A stretch of 64,000 nucleotides of DNA from Hyphomonas sp. Its GTDB lineage: Bacteria > Pseudomonadota > Alphaproteobacteria > Caulobacterales > Hyphomonadaceae. Position 1 is the first letter of the stretch; each line of letters begins with the position of its first letter. The stretch is taken from NCBI RefSeq assembly GCF_017792385.1, contig NZ_CP051230.1:3224001-3288000 (forward strand), in the 5' to 3' direction. Positions 51,653 to 61,004 of this stretch are shown piece after piece. The notes beneath the pieces are model-generated. The model ran no database searches, was not told the DNA's origin, and saw nothing but the letters and a program-made list of their open reading frames with translations. The translations under genes were made by a program, and so were the position numbers.

Positions 51653-52738
51653 ATGTCGGTCGACATTCTTCTCATCGGCGGCGGACACGCGCATGTCACA
51701 GCGCTCAGATGGTTACGGAACCATCCTCACCCGGAGGTTTCGATCCGACTGGTCAATCCCGGCGGCAAGGCCGTCTACAGCGGAATGGTGCCCGGCTTTG
51801 TCAGCGGACACTTCGACCGTGACGAAATCGACATCGATCTTGCGCCCTTGTGCCGCGATTCAGGCGCACAGCTTGTCGAGGACAGGATTTGCGGGCCGGA
51901 CCCGGTGGCCCGCACGGCAACCTCGGACAGTGGCGCAGTTCACGCCTTCGGCATTGTATCGATTGATGTCGGCATCGTTTCTGCGCCGCCGCAGGTAAGC
52001 CCAACTTCCCGCGCCATGCCGGTCAAACCCATGGCGGGGTTCGCCGATAGCTGGCAGGGGCTTGCCGGCAGTCTTCCTTCCCACGTCACCATAATCGGCG
52101 CCGGGCTGGGCGGTGTGGAGCTGGCGCTCGCGGTGAGACACGCGCAGCGCGCGCAGCTGGGGGACTTGTCCGGCAGTGTCACCCTCATCGACCGGGACAC
52201 ACCACTCTCATCGGCAAGTCCGGCTCTTCGCCACGCCCTGCGCAAACATCTCGACCGCGCCGGAATTGATGTCCGCAAGGGCGTATCCGTCAGCCGCTTC
52301 CTGGATGGCCATCTGGTCCTGAATGATGGCTGTGAGATACAAACCGGCCTGGTCCTGTGGGCGGCGGGCGCAACGGCTCATGACTGGCTGTCTGCATCCG
52401 GTCTCGAAACCGATCACGGCTTTCCGCTGGTGGGCCCGACGCTCGAATCGCACTCCCATCCAGGCGTGTTCGTTGCAGGCGATGCGGCAGCCATGTCCGG
52501 CATGACAGTCCCGAAGGCCGGCGTCTATGCCGTACGCCAGGGCCCGGTCCTGATGCAGAACCTGCTCGCGCGCCTCAAGGGTCGTCCCTTGCAGGCCTTC
52601 CGGCCCCAAGCCGATTATCTCAAACTCGTATCCCTCGGCCGACGCGCCGCCCTTGCCGAGAAATGGGGGCTGTGCGTGCAACTGCCCGGCCTGTGGTGGC
52701 TGAAATCCCGAATAGACCGGGCATTCGTTCAGGGCTGA
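51653..52738 (+). CDS. FAD-dependent oxidoreductase (NDH-2/SelD N-domain-like)
   Basis: This 361-residue flavoprotein has an N-terminal ILLIGGGHAHVTALR motif, a second nucleotide-binding motif IIGAGLGGVELALA near residue 145, and GVFVAGDAAAM near residue 275. The GGGHAHV form is typical of the NADH dehydrogenase-like domain that is fused to selenophosphate synthetase in some bacteria. Here no kinase domain is attached. It could be a type II NADH:quinone oxidoreductase. The stop overlaps the convergent lpxB stop by 10 bp. Confidence 0.8.
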   Translation: MSVDILLIGGGHAHVTALRWLRNHPHPEVSIRLVNPGGKAVYSGMVPGFVSGHFDRDEIDIDLAPLCRDSGAQLVEDRICGPDPVARTATSDSGAVHAFGIVSIDVGIVSAPPQVSPTSRAMPVKPMAGFADSWQGLAGSLPSHVTIIGAGLGGVELALAVRHAQRAQLGDLSGSVTLIDRDTPLSSASPALRHALRKHLDRAGIDVRKGVSVSRFLDGHLVLNDGCEIQTGLVLWAAGATAHDWLSASGLETDHGFPLVGPTLESHSHPGVFVAGDAAAMSGMTVPKAGVYAVRQGPVLMQNLLARLKGRPLQAFRPQADYLKLVSLGRRAALAEKWGLCVQLPGLWWLKSRIDRAFVQG

Positions 52739-53916
52739 TGGGTCAGCACGCCCGAACGTTTCCGGGCCGCTTCCTCCAGAATGACACCGGCCGCGATTTC
52801 ACTGGCATCCCGGTCGCCTTCCTTCATGCGCTCCAGCGCTTCGGCCTGCTGCGCCTTTTGTGCCGTCAGGCGGTCCGGTTGTTCCAGCCATGACATGGCC
52901 TTTGCCGCAATGAGCTCGGCCTTCTGTCGGGTCTGCACGAATTCCGGAACAATCTCCCGGTCATCGCTGACGATGTTCAGGAGGGTGATATGCGTCTTCT
53001 TGTACAACAGGCCGCGCGCCAGGGCCCAGGTGATCCATCCGGTCCGGTAAGCCACGATCATGGGTGTGCCCTGCATCGCGAGTTCTGTCGTGACGGTGCC
53101 CGAACAGGCCAGCGCCAGGTCGGCGGCCGCCATGCCATCGAAACGAAGTGACGGATCGGAGGTCACGATTGACCACTGGGCTGCGTCCGGAAAGGACGAT
53201 TTGAACTGTTCTGAAACGTTTTGAGCCGGCATGAACACGATCTGTAGGGCTTCATCGGCCGCCTTGACGCGCCGCGCGGCGTCCACCAGTTCCGGCGCCA
53301 CGCGCTTGATCTCACTCGGCCGGCTCCCCGGCAGGACCAGAACGATACGGGTAGATTCCGCCAGCCCCAATGCCTTGCGGAAGCGTGCTGGATCCCCCGT
53401 TTCATGCCGCGATATGGCCGGGTTGCCGATCACGGTCGTCTCCAGGCCGTAGGGCTCGTAATACGGCACTTCCAGGTCGTGAATGCACAATAGATGGTCC
53501 ACAACAGCCGCCAGCGTCTTCGCGCGTCCCGGACGCGTTGCCCAGACTTGCGGCCCGACCAGCTTGACCAGCCGAATGTCCGGTGCGCGCAGCCTGACCC
53601 GTTGCGCGACACGCAGCATGAACCCCCAGGAATCGACCAGCACGACCACATCAGGCGCATCTGCTACAATGGCATCGGCGGCCTCATCAGCCAGCCGCAC
53701 CACGTCCCCATAGGCCTTCAGACCCTCGAAGAAACCGAGAATGGACAAGGGTGAGATGTTGATCGCCGACTCGATCCCGACCGACGCAAGTTCCTGGCCG
53801 CCTATTCCCGCAATATGCGCGTCCGGTGACCGCCGTCTCAATTCTTCGACCACTTCGCGCGCCAGCAGATCTCCCGAGGCCTCTGCCGCCACCATGAAGA
53901 CGCGCGGGCCGGTCAC
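52729..53916 (-). CDS. lpxB: Lipid-A-disaccharide synthase
   Basis: This 395-residue glycosyltransferase joins lipid X to UDP-diacylglucosamine to form the lipid A disaccharide. The N-terminal VFMVAAEASGDLLAREVV, the mid segment GPQVWATRPGRAKTLA and VVLPGSRPSEIKRVAPEL match LpxB. The GTG start overlaps the lpxI stop (GTGA). It is the last gene of the envelope operon. Confidence 0.96.
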   Translation of the reverse strand: MTGPRVFMVAAEASGDLLAREVVEELRRRSPDAHIAGIGGQELASVGIESAINISPLSILGFFEGLKAYGDVVRLADEAADAIVADAPDVVVLVDSWGFMLRVAQRVRLRAPDIRLVKLVGPQVWATRPGRAKTLAAVVDHLLCIHDLEVPYYEPYGLETTVIGNPAISRHETGDPARFRKALGLAESTRIVLVLPGSRPSEIKRVAPELVDAARRVKAADEALQIVFMPAQNVSEQFKSSFPDAAQWSIVTSDPSLRFDGMAAADLALACSGTVTTELAMQGTPMIVAYRTGWITWALARGLLYKKTHITLLNIVSDDREIVPEFVQTRQKAELIAAKAMSWLEQPDRLTAQKAQQAEALERMKEGDRDASEIAAGVILEEAARKRSGVLTHQP

Positions 53917-54755
53917 TGGCCGGTCTCCGGCGGGAACCCGTAAATGAATACGCCCAGTTCCTCCGCCCGGTCGATCATCTCCCGCCGGTTCAGCAGCAAT
54001 GCCCCCCCTGCCTCGATGGCGAGCCCTGCGAGACCCGCCGCGGCCACTTTCTCGACCGTTGAAACCCCCGTCGTCGGCAGGTCAATGCGCAGCTCCTGTC
54101 CCGGTTTTGGCCGTTTGACCAGAACGCCCTGCCGACTGGCGGGCGTCCCGCGGATTTCCTCGGGAAGCGTGCGACAGCGCTCCAGCATGGCGTCGGTGCC
54201 TTCCTGCGCCTCGACCGCAAGCACGAGCCCGCGGCAGACAATCGCGCCCTGACCGATGTCCAACGCACCCGTGGCAGACGCCACACGCGCGGCGTGCTCG
54301 ATGTCCGCCATCTGCTCGTCAGAGGGCATGTTCCCGGCGATGACACCGGATGGCGCCAGCAATTGGCCATGGACTTCATGGCTGCCCAGAACGCGAAAGC
54401 CCTGCTTTTCAAATTCCGAGACCAGAACCCGCAACAACGCATCATCGCCCTTGCGGGCGGCTGCCAGTACCTTCGGCAACAGGCGAACGCCCTTCATGTC
54501 GAGTTTCAGATTGCCGAAATCGGGCCGTTTCACGATCCCTGCGAACACCACGTCTTCGCAGCCCGCCGCCTTCAATCGCTTTAGAATGCCGCCCACTTCG
54601 CCAAGGCCGACCACCTCACCGGGGAACCTGGCCAGCGCCGGATCCTCGAACCCTTTCAGACGCAGCACATAGGCACCCTGTCCGGTCTCCATCGCATTGT
54701 CGGCAATGGCGACCGGCAGTTCGCCGAGACCTGCAATGATACCGAGCGGCGCCAT
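53913..54755 (-). CDS. lpxI: UDP-2,3-diacylglucosamine diphosphatase LpxI
   Basis: This 280-residue protein belongs to the LpxI (formerly DUF1009) family, which replaces LpxH in most alphaproteobacteria and releases lipid X. GIIAGLGELPVAIAD opens the protein. GEVGGILKRLKAAGCEDVVFAG and KRPDFGNLKLD follow, and DLPTTGVSTVEKVAAAG lies near the end. ATG at 54755 is chosen for its GCGGAAAG upstream; a TTG at 54767 overlapping the lpxA stop is possible. It sits between lpxA and lpxB as usual. Confidence 0.94.
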   Translation of the reverse strand: MAPLGIIAGLGELPVAIADNAMETGQGAYVLRLKGFEDPALARFPGEVVGLGEVGGILKRLKAAGCEDVVFAGIVKRPDFGNLKLDMKGVRLLPKVLAAARKGDDALLRVLVSEFEKQGFRVLGSHEVHGQLLAPSGVIAGNMPSDEQMADIEHAARVASATGALDIGQGAIVCRGLVLAVEAQEGTDAMLERCRTLPEEIRGTPASRQGVLVKRPKPGQELRIDLPTTGVSTVEKVAAAGLAGLAIEAGGALLLNRREMIDRAEELGVFIYGFPPETGQ

Positions 54756-54763
54756 CTTTCCGC

Positions 54764-55549
54764 TCAAGCCGGCTTGCAGATAGGGCGGTCTTCGCCCGTC
54801 TGGATAAACGAGATGATTTCCATGGCCAGGGCGTTGTCGGCGTAATCCTTGGCTGCCTGTTCAAGGCGATCCCGGAACAGGCCTTCCCCATGGAAGATCG
54901 CCTTGTAGGCGGCCCGAATGTCCCGGATGTCGGCCTTCGAAAAACCGCGACGCTTCAGGCCCACCATGTTCAGTCCTGACAGTTTGGCATGATTGCCGAC
55001 CACGGAACCGAACGGAATGACATCTTCCACGACAATCGCGCCCCCGCCGATGAAGGCGTTGCGCCCGATCCGGGAGAATTGGTGCACCGCCGACAAGCCT
55101 CCGAACCAGACATGGTCGCCAACCTCGATATGGCCGGCCAGAGACACATTGTTGGCCATGACGACATGATTGCCGATGCGGTTGTCATGCGCGATATGCG
55201 CCCCGATCATGATGAAACAATTGTCGCCTATCCTGGTCAGGCCGCCAAATTTCGGCATGCCGGAATGGGCCGTGGCGTATTCTCGGAAGACGCAATTATT
55301 GCCGACGATCAGGCGGGACTCCGGTGTAGAGTCAAACCCGATGACTTGCGGCACCCCGCCCAGCACCGCATGCGGGTGCAGCACGCACTTCTCGCCAAGT
55401 TCGGTATGCCCGGTGACAACCGAATGCGACATCAGCACGGATCCGGCACCGATACGGGCGTTGGGGCCGACATGGCAGAATGGGCCTACGCGAACCCCGT
55501 CGCCGAGTTCGGCGCCATCCTCGACGCAGGCGGAGGGATGAATGTCCAT
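54764..55549 (-). CDS. lpxA: UDP-N-acetylglucosamine acyltransferase
   Basis: This 261-residue left-handed beta-helix enzyme adds the first acyl chain of lipid A. Hexapeptide repeats fill residues 1-185. The catalytic His lies in IGAHIAHDNRIG near residue 125, and the C-terminal GLKRRGFSKADIRDIRAAYK region is typical. ATG at 55549 starts MDIHPSACVEDGAELG, the normal LpxA N-terminus. Only 41 bp separates it from lpxD; fabZ, often located there, is missing. Confidence 0.96.
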   Translation of the reverse strand: MDIHPSACVEDGAELGDGVRVGPFCHVGPNARIGAGSVLMSHSVVTGHTELGEKCVLHPHAVLGGVPQVIGFDSTPESRLIVGNNCVFREYATAHSGMPKFGGLTRIGDNCFIMIGAHIAHDNRIGNHVVMANNVSLAGHIEVGDHVWFGGLSAVHQFSRIGRNAFIGGGAIVVEDVIPFGSVVGNHAKLSGLNMVGLKRRGFSKADIRDIRAAYKAIFHGEGLFRDRLEQAAKDYADNALAMEIISFIQTGEDRPICKPA

Positions 55550-55590
55550 GGCCAGTTTGTTCCAGTCAGTTGCCGGCGGCCGGGTGCCGC

Positions 55591-56607
55591 CTATCCCTTT
55601 TTCTTCGGGTTCGAGTTCTTCTGCAACCAGGCGACTTCCCGCATCCATTGCCGAATGGGTTTGGCCGGCGTGCCGCCCCAGGTCTCCCCGGCTTCGACGT
55701 CACGGAACAAGCCCGCAGACGCCGCAAGGGAGACGCCCTCACCCACTTTCACATGATCGGCAATGCCCACGCGGCCGCCAAGCATGGATCCGTCCCCCAC
55801 CTGTACGGATCCGGATATGCCGCCAAAGGCCGCCACCAGGACGGATCTGCCGAGAACGACATTGTGCGCGATCTGGCACAGATTATCGATCCGGCAGCGT
55901 TCGCCCAGAATGGTGTCATCAAACGCACCGCGATCGATGCAGGAATTCGCCCCGACCGTGACATGGTCCTGAAGGATGACACGGCCATAATGCGGCGCGT
56001 CTTCGGCGCCATGGGGGCCCGGCATCACGCCAAACCCGGCTTCGCCAATCCGCACACCTGCCAGCAGCTTCACATGATCGCCAATGAGGGCATTGAACAG
56101 ACTTGCCCCCGCGCCGACGCTGCACTTGCGGCCGATCTGGACGCCGGGGCCGATCACGGCGTTGGGGCCGATCACGGTATCGGAACCGATCACCGCGCCC
56201 GGCCCGATACAGGCACCCGGTCCGATGCGGACACTGTCGTCGAGGCTGGCATCCGGCGAAATCCGCGCTTCGCCCTGCCAGTCCGCATGACGGGGGCGGA
56301 ACAGCGCTGCGCCGGCCACACTCTGAACATGACGCGGAAACCGCGACACGAGATAGGGCACGCCTTCCGGAACATGCGGGATGTTGGCTTCATTGACGAC
56401 CAGCGCCGAAATATCGGTGCTGACATCGCTTGGCGACTTGCCGTCGCCATCCAGAAAACCGATGTCTCCCCGGCGACCATTGGCGGCCGAGGAGATACCG
56501 GTCAGTTCGATCTGCGCGTCGCCTCTCAGCTCCGCACCGGTCTTTTCGGCCAGTTCGCCAAGGGACAGAGTTCCCCGGCGCTCATAGAAACGCGTGTCGA
56601 CTGGCAC
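55591..56607 (-). CDS. lpxD: UDP-3-O-(3-hydroxyacyl)glucosamine N-acyltransferase
   Basis: This 338-residue acyltransferase adds the N-linked acyl chain of lipid A. It has an N-terminal uridine-binding domain (about 1-100) and hexapeptide repeats (about 105-300). The active-site His region reads CQIAHNVVLGRSVLVAAFGGISGS. The GTG at 56607 follows AGAGGGCAAA and gives the usual N-terminus; the longer in-frame frame to 56682 starts inside the preceding gene. Confidence 0.95.
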   Translation of the reverse strand: MPVDTRFYERRGTLSLGELAEKTGAELRGDAQIELTGISSAANGRRGDIGFLDGDGKSPSDVSTDISALVVNEANIPHVPEGVPYLVSRFPRHVQSVAGAALFRPRHADWQGEARISPDASLDDSVRIGPGACIGPGAVIGSDTVIGPNAVIGPGVQIGRKCSVGAGASLFNALIGDHVKLLAGVRIGEAGFGVMPGPHGAEDAPHYGRVILQDHVTVGANSCIDRGAFDDTILGERCRIDNLCQIAHNVVLGRSVLVAAFGGISGSVQVGDGSMLGGRVGIADHVKVGEGVSLAASAGLFRDVEAGETWGGTPAKPIRQWMREVAWLQKNSNPKKKG

Positions 56608-56620
56608 TTTGCCCTCTTGC

Positions 56621-57211
56621 CTATTGGGTCGGCTGGTCCGGGATTCGCTTGCGCACGACGGAGATCGTCGGCGTCGCCGCATCCAGCTTGCTGATCACTT
56701 CGGCGGAGACGTCAACCGAGTCCACGCCATAGATCACGGCGCTCTTGGACAGCACGATCCCGGCGCCCTTTTGGCTCACGACTTCCAGCAGGACCGGCTC
56801 CAGCGCCTTGTTGAAGTCGACAAGAGCCTGACGCTCGGTCAGCGCGAACTCGTTGGCAGCCTTCTGACGGGCCTTGCCGAAGTCACCGGCTTTCTTGTCA
56901 TAGGCGTTCAGGCGGGTGACCAGTGCGGCGTCGGCAGCGATCTGCTCGCGGGTCTTGCCCTGAAGCTCGGTGTTCAGCGCCTTGCCTTCAGTCTCCAGGG
57001 ACGTACGGGTCGGCGACAGTTCGGTATTGATCTGGGTCTCGATGCTCTTCAGCTTGGCCTGGATATCCTTGCCAGCCTTGCTGTCACGAAGGATCTTTGC
57101 CTCGTCGATCGTGATGACGGTGGTACCCTGCGCCTGAGCGGCCGGGGTCATGACCGCAAAGGCGGCAAAGCTCATCATCAGCGCGAGCGCGAAATTCTTG
57201 AGTCGGGACAT
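56621..57211 (-). CDS. skp: OmpH/Skp-like periplasmic chaperone
   Basis: This 196-residue exported protein has a signal ending AAQA and then an alpha-helical coiled-coil body rich in K, E and Q, typical of the Skp/OmpH family, which holds unfolded outer-membrane proteins for the BAM complex. VITIDEAKILRDSKAGKDIQ opens the mature part. The position between bamA and lpxD is conserved across proteobacteria. Confidence 0.9.
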   Translation of the reverse strand: MSRLKNFALALMMSFAAFAVMTPAAQAQGTTVITIDEAKILRDSKAGKDIQAKLKSIETQINTELSPTRTSLETEGKALNTELQGKTREQIAADAALVTRLNAYDKKAGDFGKARQKAANEFALTERQALVDFNKALEPVLLEVVSQKGAGIVLSKSAVIYGVDSVDVSAEVISKLDAATPTISVVRKRIPDQPTQ

Positions 57212-57239
57212 TCTAGTCTCCTGTCTTTCGGTGAGAAAT

Positions 57240-59795
57240 TTAGAAACGGGTTGATGTTGAGAACCGGAACGTTTCTGTCCGGTCATAGTCTTCCCTCTTG
57301 AGGATCTGCGAGAAGTCGAAGCGGATCGGGCCAAAGGGAGAATCCCAGAACACGCTGAGGCCGGCCGAAGCCCGGAGGGAGGCAGCGGTCTTGGTCAGAC
57401 GCACCGCCGGCAGGCCGGTTGCAGAATCGGTGAAGTAGATGGTCGGCCCGATATCCGGACCACGCAGGGATCCGAGCGCACCGGCTTCGGCGAACAGGGC
57501 GCTGCGGATGCCATATTCTTCCGGCAGGAAGTTCGGCAGGCTGAGTTCGAACGTGCCCTGATAGTAGACGTTGCCGCCCTGGGAATTCAGGCGGCGGGTC
57601 TGAACCACTTCGCCGGTCTCCGGATCCACCACGCGTACGATTTCGCGGGGGCCGATACCGGCCACGTCAAAGCCGCGGAACGTGCTGCCGCCCCGGAAGA
57701 AGCGATTGTTGATCCGCACGCCCTGATTGTCTTCCAGCGGGAACACATAGCCGCCCGCCAGACGCAGGCTGGCGATCACGTCACGCCAGACGCCCCGGTA
57801 CAGGGTACCCGAGGTTTCCGTCCGGAGATATTTCACATCGCCGCCGAGACCTGCGAGGTCCTGGCTGAAGCGGAAGTCGAATCCACGAGACGGCCGGATC
57901 GGATCGTTCGTCCGGTCCCACAGGAAATTGTAGCCGATGATGCTGGAGATATCATTGCGCTCTGCCCGGCAGATCGCATCGCGCAGAACATATTCCGGCG
58001 AACACTGGTCCACGACGCGCTGGCCTTCCCCGGCATCCCCCGCCTCGACCAGACGATAGCGGTCATCGCTGAAATCTTCCGGCGTATCCGCACCCGCCGT
58101 CTGGATGCGGTCGGTGACGAAGAAGCCGTTCTCGTCGATGATATAATTGCGGTCCAGGACGTTCACGTCATCCGACTGAAGGCGATAGCTCAGACCAAGC
58201 TGCATGCGCTCGGTGAGCGGGAAGCCCAGTCGCACGCCTGCACCAATCGTCTCGCTGCTGAAGCCGGAATAGTCTTCATAGTCCTGGCGCGTGGCATAGG
58301 CATCAATGCCGCCAGACAGGTTTCGGTCGAACAGGCGCGGCTCTGTGAATCGGAAATCCAGCACCTGCTGGCGGCTGGACGCGGAGATCCGGGCCACGAC
58401 GGATTGTCCACGGCCGCGCAGGTTTCTTTGCGACGCGCTGACGTCCAGCAAGTAGGCGTCCACCGACGAGAAGCCCGCCGCAAAGGACAGTTCCCCGGTC
58501 GGCTGCTCTTCCACCTTGATGTCGACGATCGTCCGGTCCGGCTGGTCGGAGGGCGTTTCGACGATTTCGACATTCTTGAAGTAGCCAAGTGCCCGAACAC
58601 GGTTTTTGGACCGGTCCAGCAGGATCCGGTTGAAGGCGTCGCCTTCCGAAATCCGCAGCTCGCGGCGGATAACCCGGTCGAGGGTCTGCGTGTTGCCGAC
58701 AATGTTGATCCGGTCGATATAGACGCGCGGACCTTCGTCCACGGCGAAGGTCACATCGATCAGGCCGGTTTCGGGGTTCACATCGATCTGCGGGCGGATG
58801 TCGACGAATGCATAGCCCGCAATGCCGGCGGCATAGGTTAGCGCATCAATCGTATCCTCGATCGAATCGCCCCGGAACAGGGAATTGGTCTGGATCGGAA
58901 CGGCCCGGCGAAGCGCCGTCGCATCAAGCTTCTCCAGCGCCGTCTCGACCTTCACCTCGCCGAAATAATACTGTCGGCCTTCATCCACCGTCATGGTGAT
59001 GTAGAAGTCCTTCTGGTCGGGCGTCAGCTCTGCAACGGCCGAAGTGACCCGGAAATCATAATAGCCATTGTTCTGGTAGAATTGCCGCAACAGGTCGCGG
59101 TCATATTCGAGGCGGCCGGGATCGTAATTGTCATTCGAGCTGAAGAACCGCCACAACCGCGACTGACGGGTCACGATCTCGCTGCGCAGGCGCGAGTCCG
59201 AATAGGCCTCATTGCCGATGAAATTGATTGCCCGGACGCCCGTTACCGGCCCCTCGGTGATTTCGAAGATCAGGTCGACCCGGTTCTGCTCCAGCGGCTT
59301 GTATTGCGGTTCGACCTTCGCGGCAAAGCGACCGGACTGGCGATACAGTTCCAGAATACGCTGAACATCCGACTGGACGCGTGCGGCGGTAAAGATGCCG
59401 CGTGGAGCCGCCTGGATGTCCTCTTTCAGCTTGTCGTCGTCCAGGGCGCTGTTGCCCTCGAAGATCACGCGGTTGATGATCGGGTTCTCAACGACGCGGA
59501 CAACAAGATTGTCATCAACGCGGTCAATCGAGACGTCGGCGAACAGATTGGTCGCGAACAGGGTCTTCAGCGACAGGTCGATTCGGTCTGGATCGAACGT
59601 GTCGCCCGGCGCCACCAGAAGATAGGACTGCACCGTCCGGGCCTCGATCCGCTGGTTTCCCTCGACGATGACAGACCGGATGGTGCCACCGTAGCGATTG
59701 TCTTCCTGTGCATCGGCAGTTCCCATGGGAACCAGTGTGGCATTCGTCGCCAGAACACTGCCCGCCATCATGGTTGCTGCAAGAAACTTACGCAT
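57240..59795 (-). CDS. bamA: Outer-membrane protein assembly factor BamA
   Basis: This 851-residue Omp85 protein has a signal peptide and five POTRA domains (about residues 35-430; for instance IRSVIVEGNQRIEARTVQSY starts POTRA 1). A beta-barrel fills the C-terminal half. The barrel contains the lid-loop motif VRGF-type segment STFRGFDVAGIGPRE and ends in a Phe-rich strand, TETFRFSTSTRF. It inserts barrel proteins into the outer membrane. It is flanked by rseP and skp, as expected. Confidence 0.97.
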   Translation of the reverse strand: MRKFLAATMMAGSVLATNATLVPMGTADAQEDNRYGGTIRSVIVEGNQRIEARTVQSYLLVAPGDTFDPDRIDLSLKTLFATNLFADVSIDRVDDNLVVRVVENPIINRVIFEGNSALDDDKLKEDIQAAPRGIFTAARVQSDVQRILELYRQSGRFAAKVEPQYKPLEQNRVDLIFEITEGPVTGVRAINFIGNEAYSDSRLRSEIVTRQSRLWRFFSSNDNYDPGRLEYDRDLLRQFYQNNGYYDFRVTSAVAELTPDQKDFYITMTVDEGRQYYFGEVKVETALEKLDATALRRAVPIQTNSLFRGDSIEDTIDALTYAAGIAGYAFVDIRPQIDVNPETGLIDVTFAVDEGPRVYIDRINIVGNTQTLDRVIRRELRISEGDAFNRILLDRSKNRVRALGYFKNVEIVETPSDQPDRTIVDIKVEEQPTGELSFAAGFSSVDAYLLDVSASQRNLRGRGQSVVARISASSRQQVLDFRFTEPRLFDRNLSGGIDAYATRQDYEDYSGFSSETIGAGVRLGFPLTERMQLGLSYRLQSDDVNVLDRNYIIDENGFFVTDRIQTAGADTPEDFSDDRYRLVEAGDAGEGQRVVDQCSPEYVLRDAICRAERNDISSIIGYNFLWDRTNDPIRPSRGFDFRFSQDLAGLGGDVKYLRTETSGTLYRGVWRDVIASLRLAGGYVFPLEDNQGVRINNRFFRGGSTFRGFDVAGIGPREIVRVVDPETGEVVQTRRLNSQGGNVYYQGTFELSLPNFLPEEYGIRSALFAEAGALGSLRGPDIGPTIYFTDSATGLPAVRLTKTAASLRASAGLSVFWDSPFGPIRFDFSQILKREDYDRTETFRFSTSTRF

Positions 59796-59830
59796 CGTCG
59801 ATACACTCTCTGGTTAATTTCGGCGGGCGG

Positions 59831-61000
59831 TCAGCCGCCTCTTGCACCGAACAAGCCGGTTTCGATGAGATCACCCCAAGTGATCACAACGACCATTCCC
59901 AATAACAGGATCAAGCCGAATGTCAGGGCCACCTCCTGCACTTTTTGCGGCATTTCCCTGCCAGCAATCGCTTCATAGGCGTTAAACACGAGATGTCCAC
60001 CATCCAGCACGGGCAGCGGAAGCAGGTTGAAAAAGCCGACCCCGACAGAGATTGCGGCGCAGATACTGGCCAGCATCCAGAACAATTGGGACAGTTTCTG
60101 TGACGTGGTCATCTGCTCCTGTTCCCAGACCTGGTTAACAGCGCGGCGGCTGATATCCCCGATTCCCACAGGCCCCGTCATCGCATGCATCGACATCTTT
60201 CCGGTGACGATTCGGGTGAGCATGGTCACCGTCCGGTCGATTGTCGCGCCGGTCTCGATAACGCCCTGCCCGAGCGCCTCGACCGGATTATAGGTAATAT
60301 GCTCACCGAATGAGATGGGCGTGATACTTACGCCAATCGTGGCCTGCGGCACTTTCTGGCCGAAATCATTCTCTCGCACGATCTCCTCGGGCGTGATCAC
60401 GAGGGATTCCTGCCCGGCATCGCGTTGAACCAGGAAATCCATTGGCTCATTGGGGTTCAGGATGATCGCGACCAGGACTTCCGACACATGGCTGACGGAT
60501 TTGCCGTTCACTTCCAGCACGACATCCCCGGCCTCCATGCCGCCGGCTTCCGCCGCGCCGCCTTCCACGACGCTGGCAATGCCGACCTTCATGTCCGGCC
60601 GGCCATGCACACCGATGATCAGGGCGAAGATGAGGGTAGACAGGATGAAATTGGCAAACGGCCCGGCAAGGCTGACCAGCGAACGCTGTCCCACACCGAG
60701 GTCATTGTAGGCTTTTCCCACCGGGCCCGATTCGATTTTGCCCACATCCGAAGCGAGCTGGCTTTCCCCGACAAATTTCACGAACCCCCCGAGCGGAATC
60801 CAGTTCACGCGCCAGCGCGTGCCATGCTTGTCCTTGCGCTCGAAAACCGGCTTTCCGAAGCCAATCGAGAAAGATTCCACAGCCGCACCAAACCAGCGTC
60901 CGACCAGATAATGGCCGAGTTCGTGCACGATCACCACGATCCCCATCATGAAGATCAGGCAAACGAGAAACAGCGGTCCCTGGCTGAGAATCTCCCCCAA
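59831..61000 (-). CDS. rseP: RseP-type site-2 metalloprotease
   Basis: This 389-residue intramembrane zinc protease has HELGH in IVIVHELGHYLVG near residue 27 and LLPLPVLDGGHL near residue 335 as the third metal ligand. A PDZ domain lies between them (GMEAGDVVLEVNGKSVSHV). RseP cuts anti-sigma factors and signal-peptide remnants in the inner membrane. The likely start is a TTG at 61000 with GGAGG 9 bp upstream, since the catalytic helix must lie near the N-terminus. Confidence 0.94.
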   Translation of the reverse strand: MGEILSQGPLFLVCLIFMMGIVVIVHELGHYLVGRWFGAAVESFSIGFGKPVFERKDKHGTRWRVNWIPLGGFVKFVGESQLASDVGKIESGPVGKAYNDLGVGQRSLVSLAGPFANFILSTLIFALIIGVHGRPDMKVGIASVVEGGAAEAGGMEAGDVVLEVNGKSVSHVSEVLVAIILNPNEPMDFLVQRDAGQESLVITPEEIVRENDFGQKVPQATIGVSITPISFGEHITYNPVEALGQGVIETGATIDRTVTMLTRIVTGKMSMHAMTGPVGIGDISRRAVNQVWEQEQMTTSQKLSQLFWMLASICAAISVGVGFFNLLPLPVLDGGHLVFNAYEAIAGREMPQKVQEVALTFGLILLLGMVVVITWGDLIETGLFGARGG

Positions 61001-61004
61001 AAAA

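Noticed and set aside
56621..57334. Longer version of the Skp-like protein starting at 57334
   Set aside because: The extension runs back into the bamA coding end and lacks a signal; the ATG at 57211 opens a normal signal peptide.
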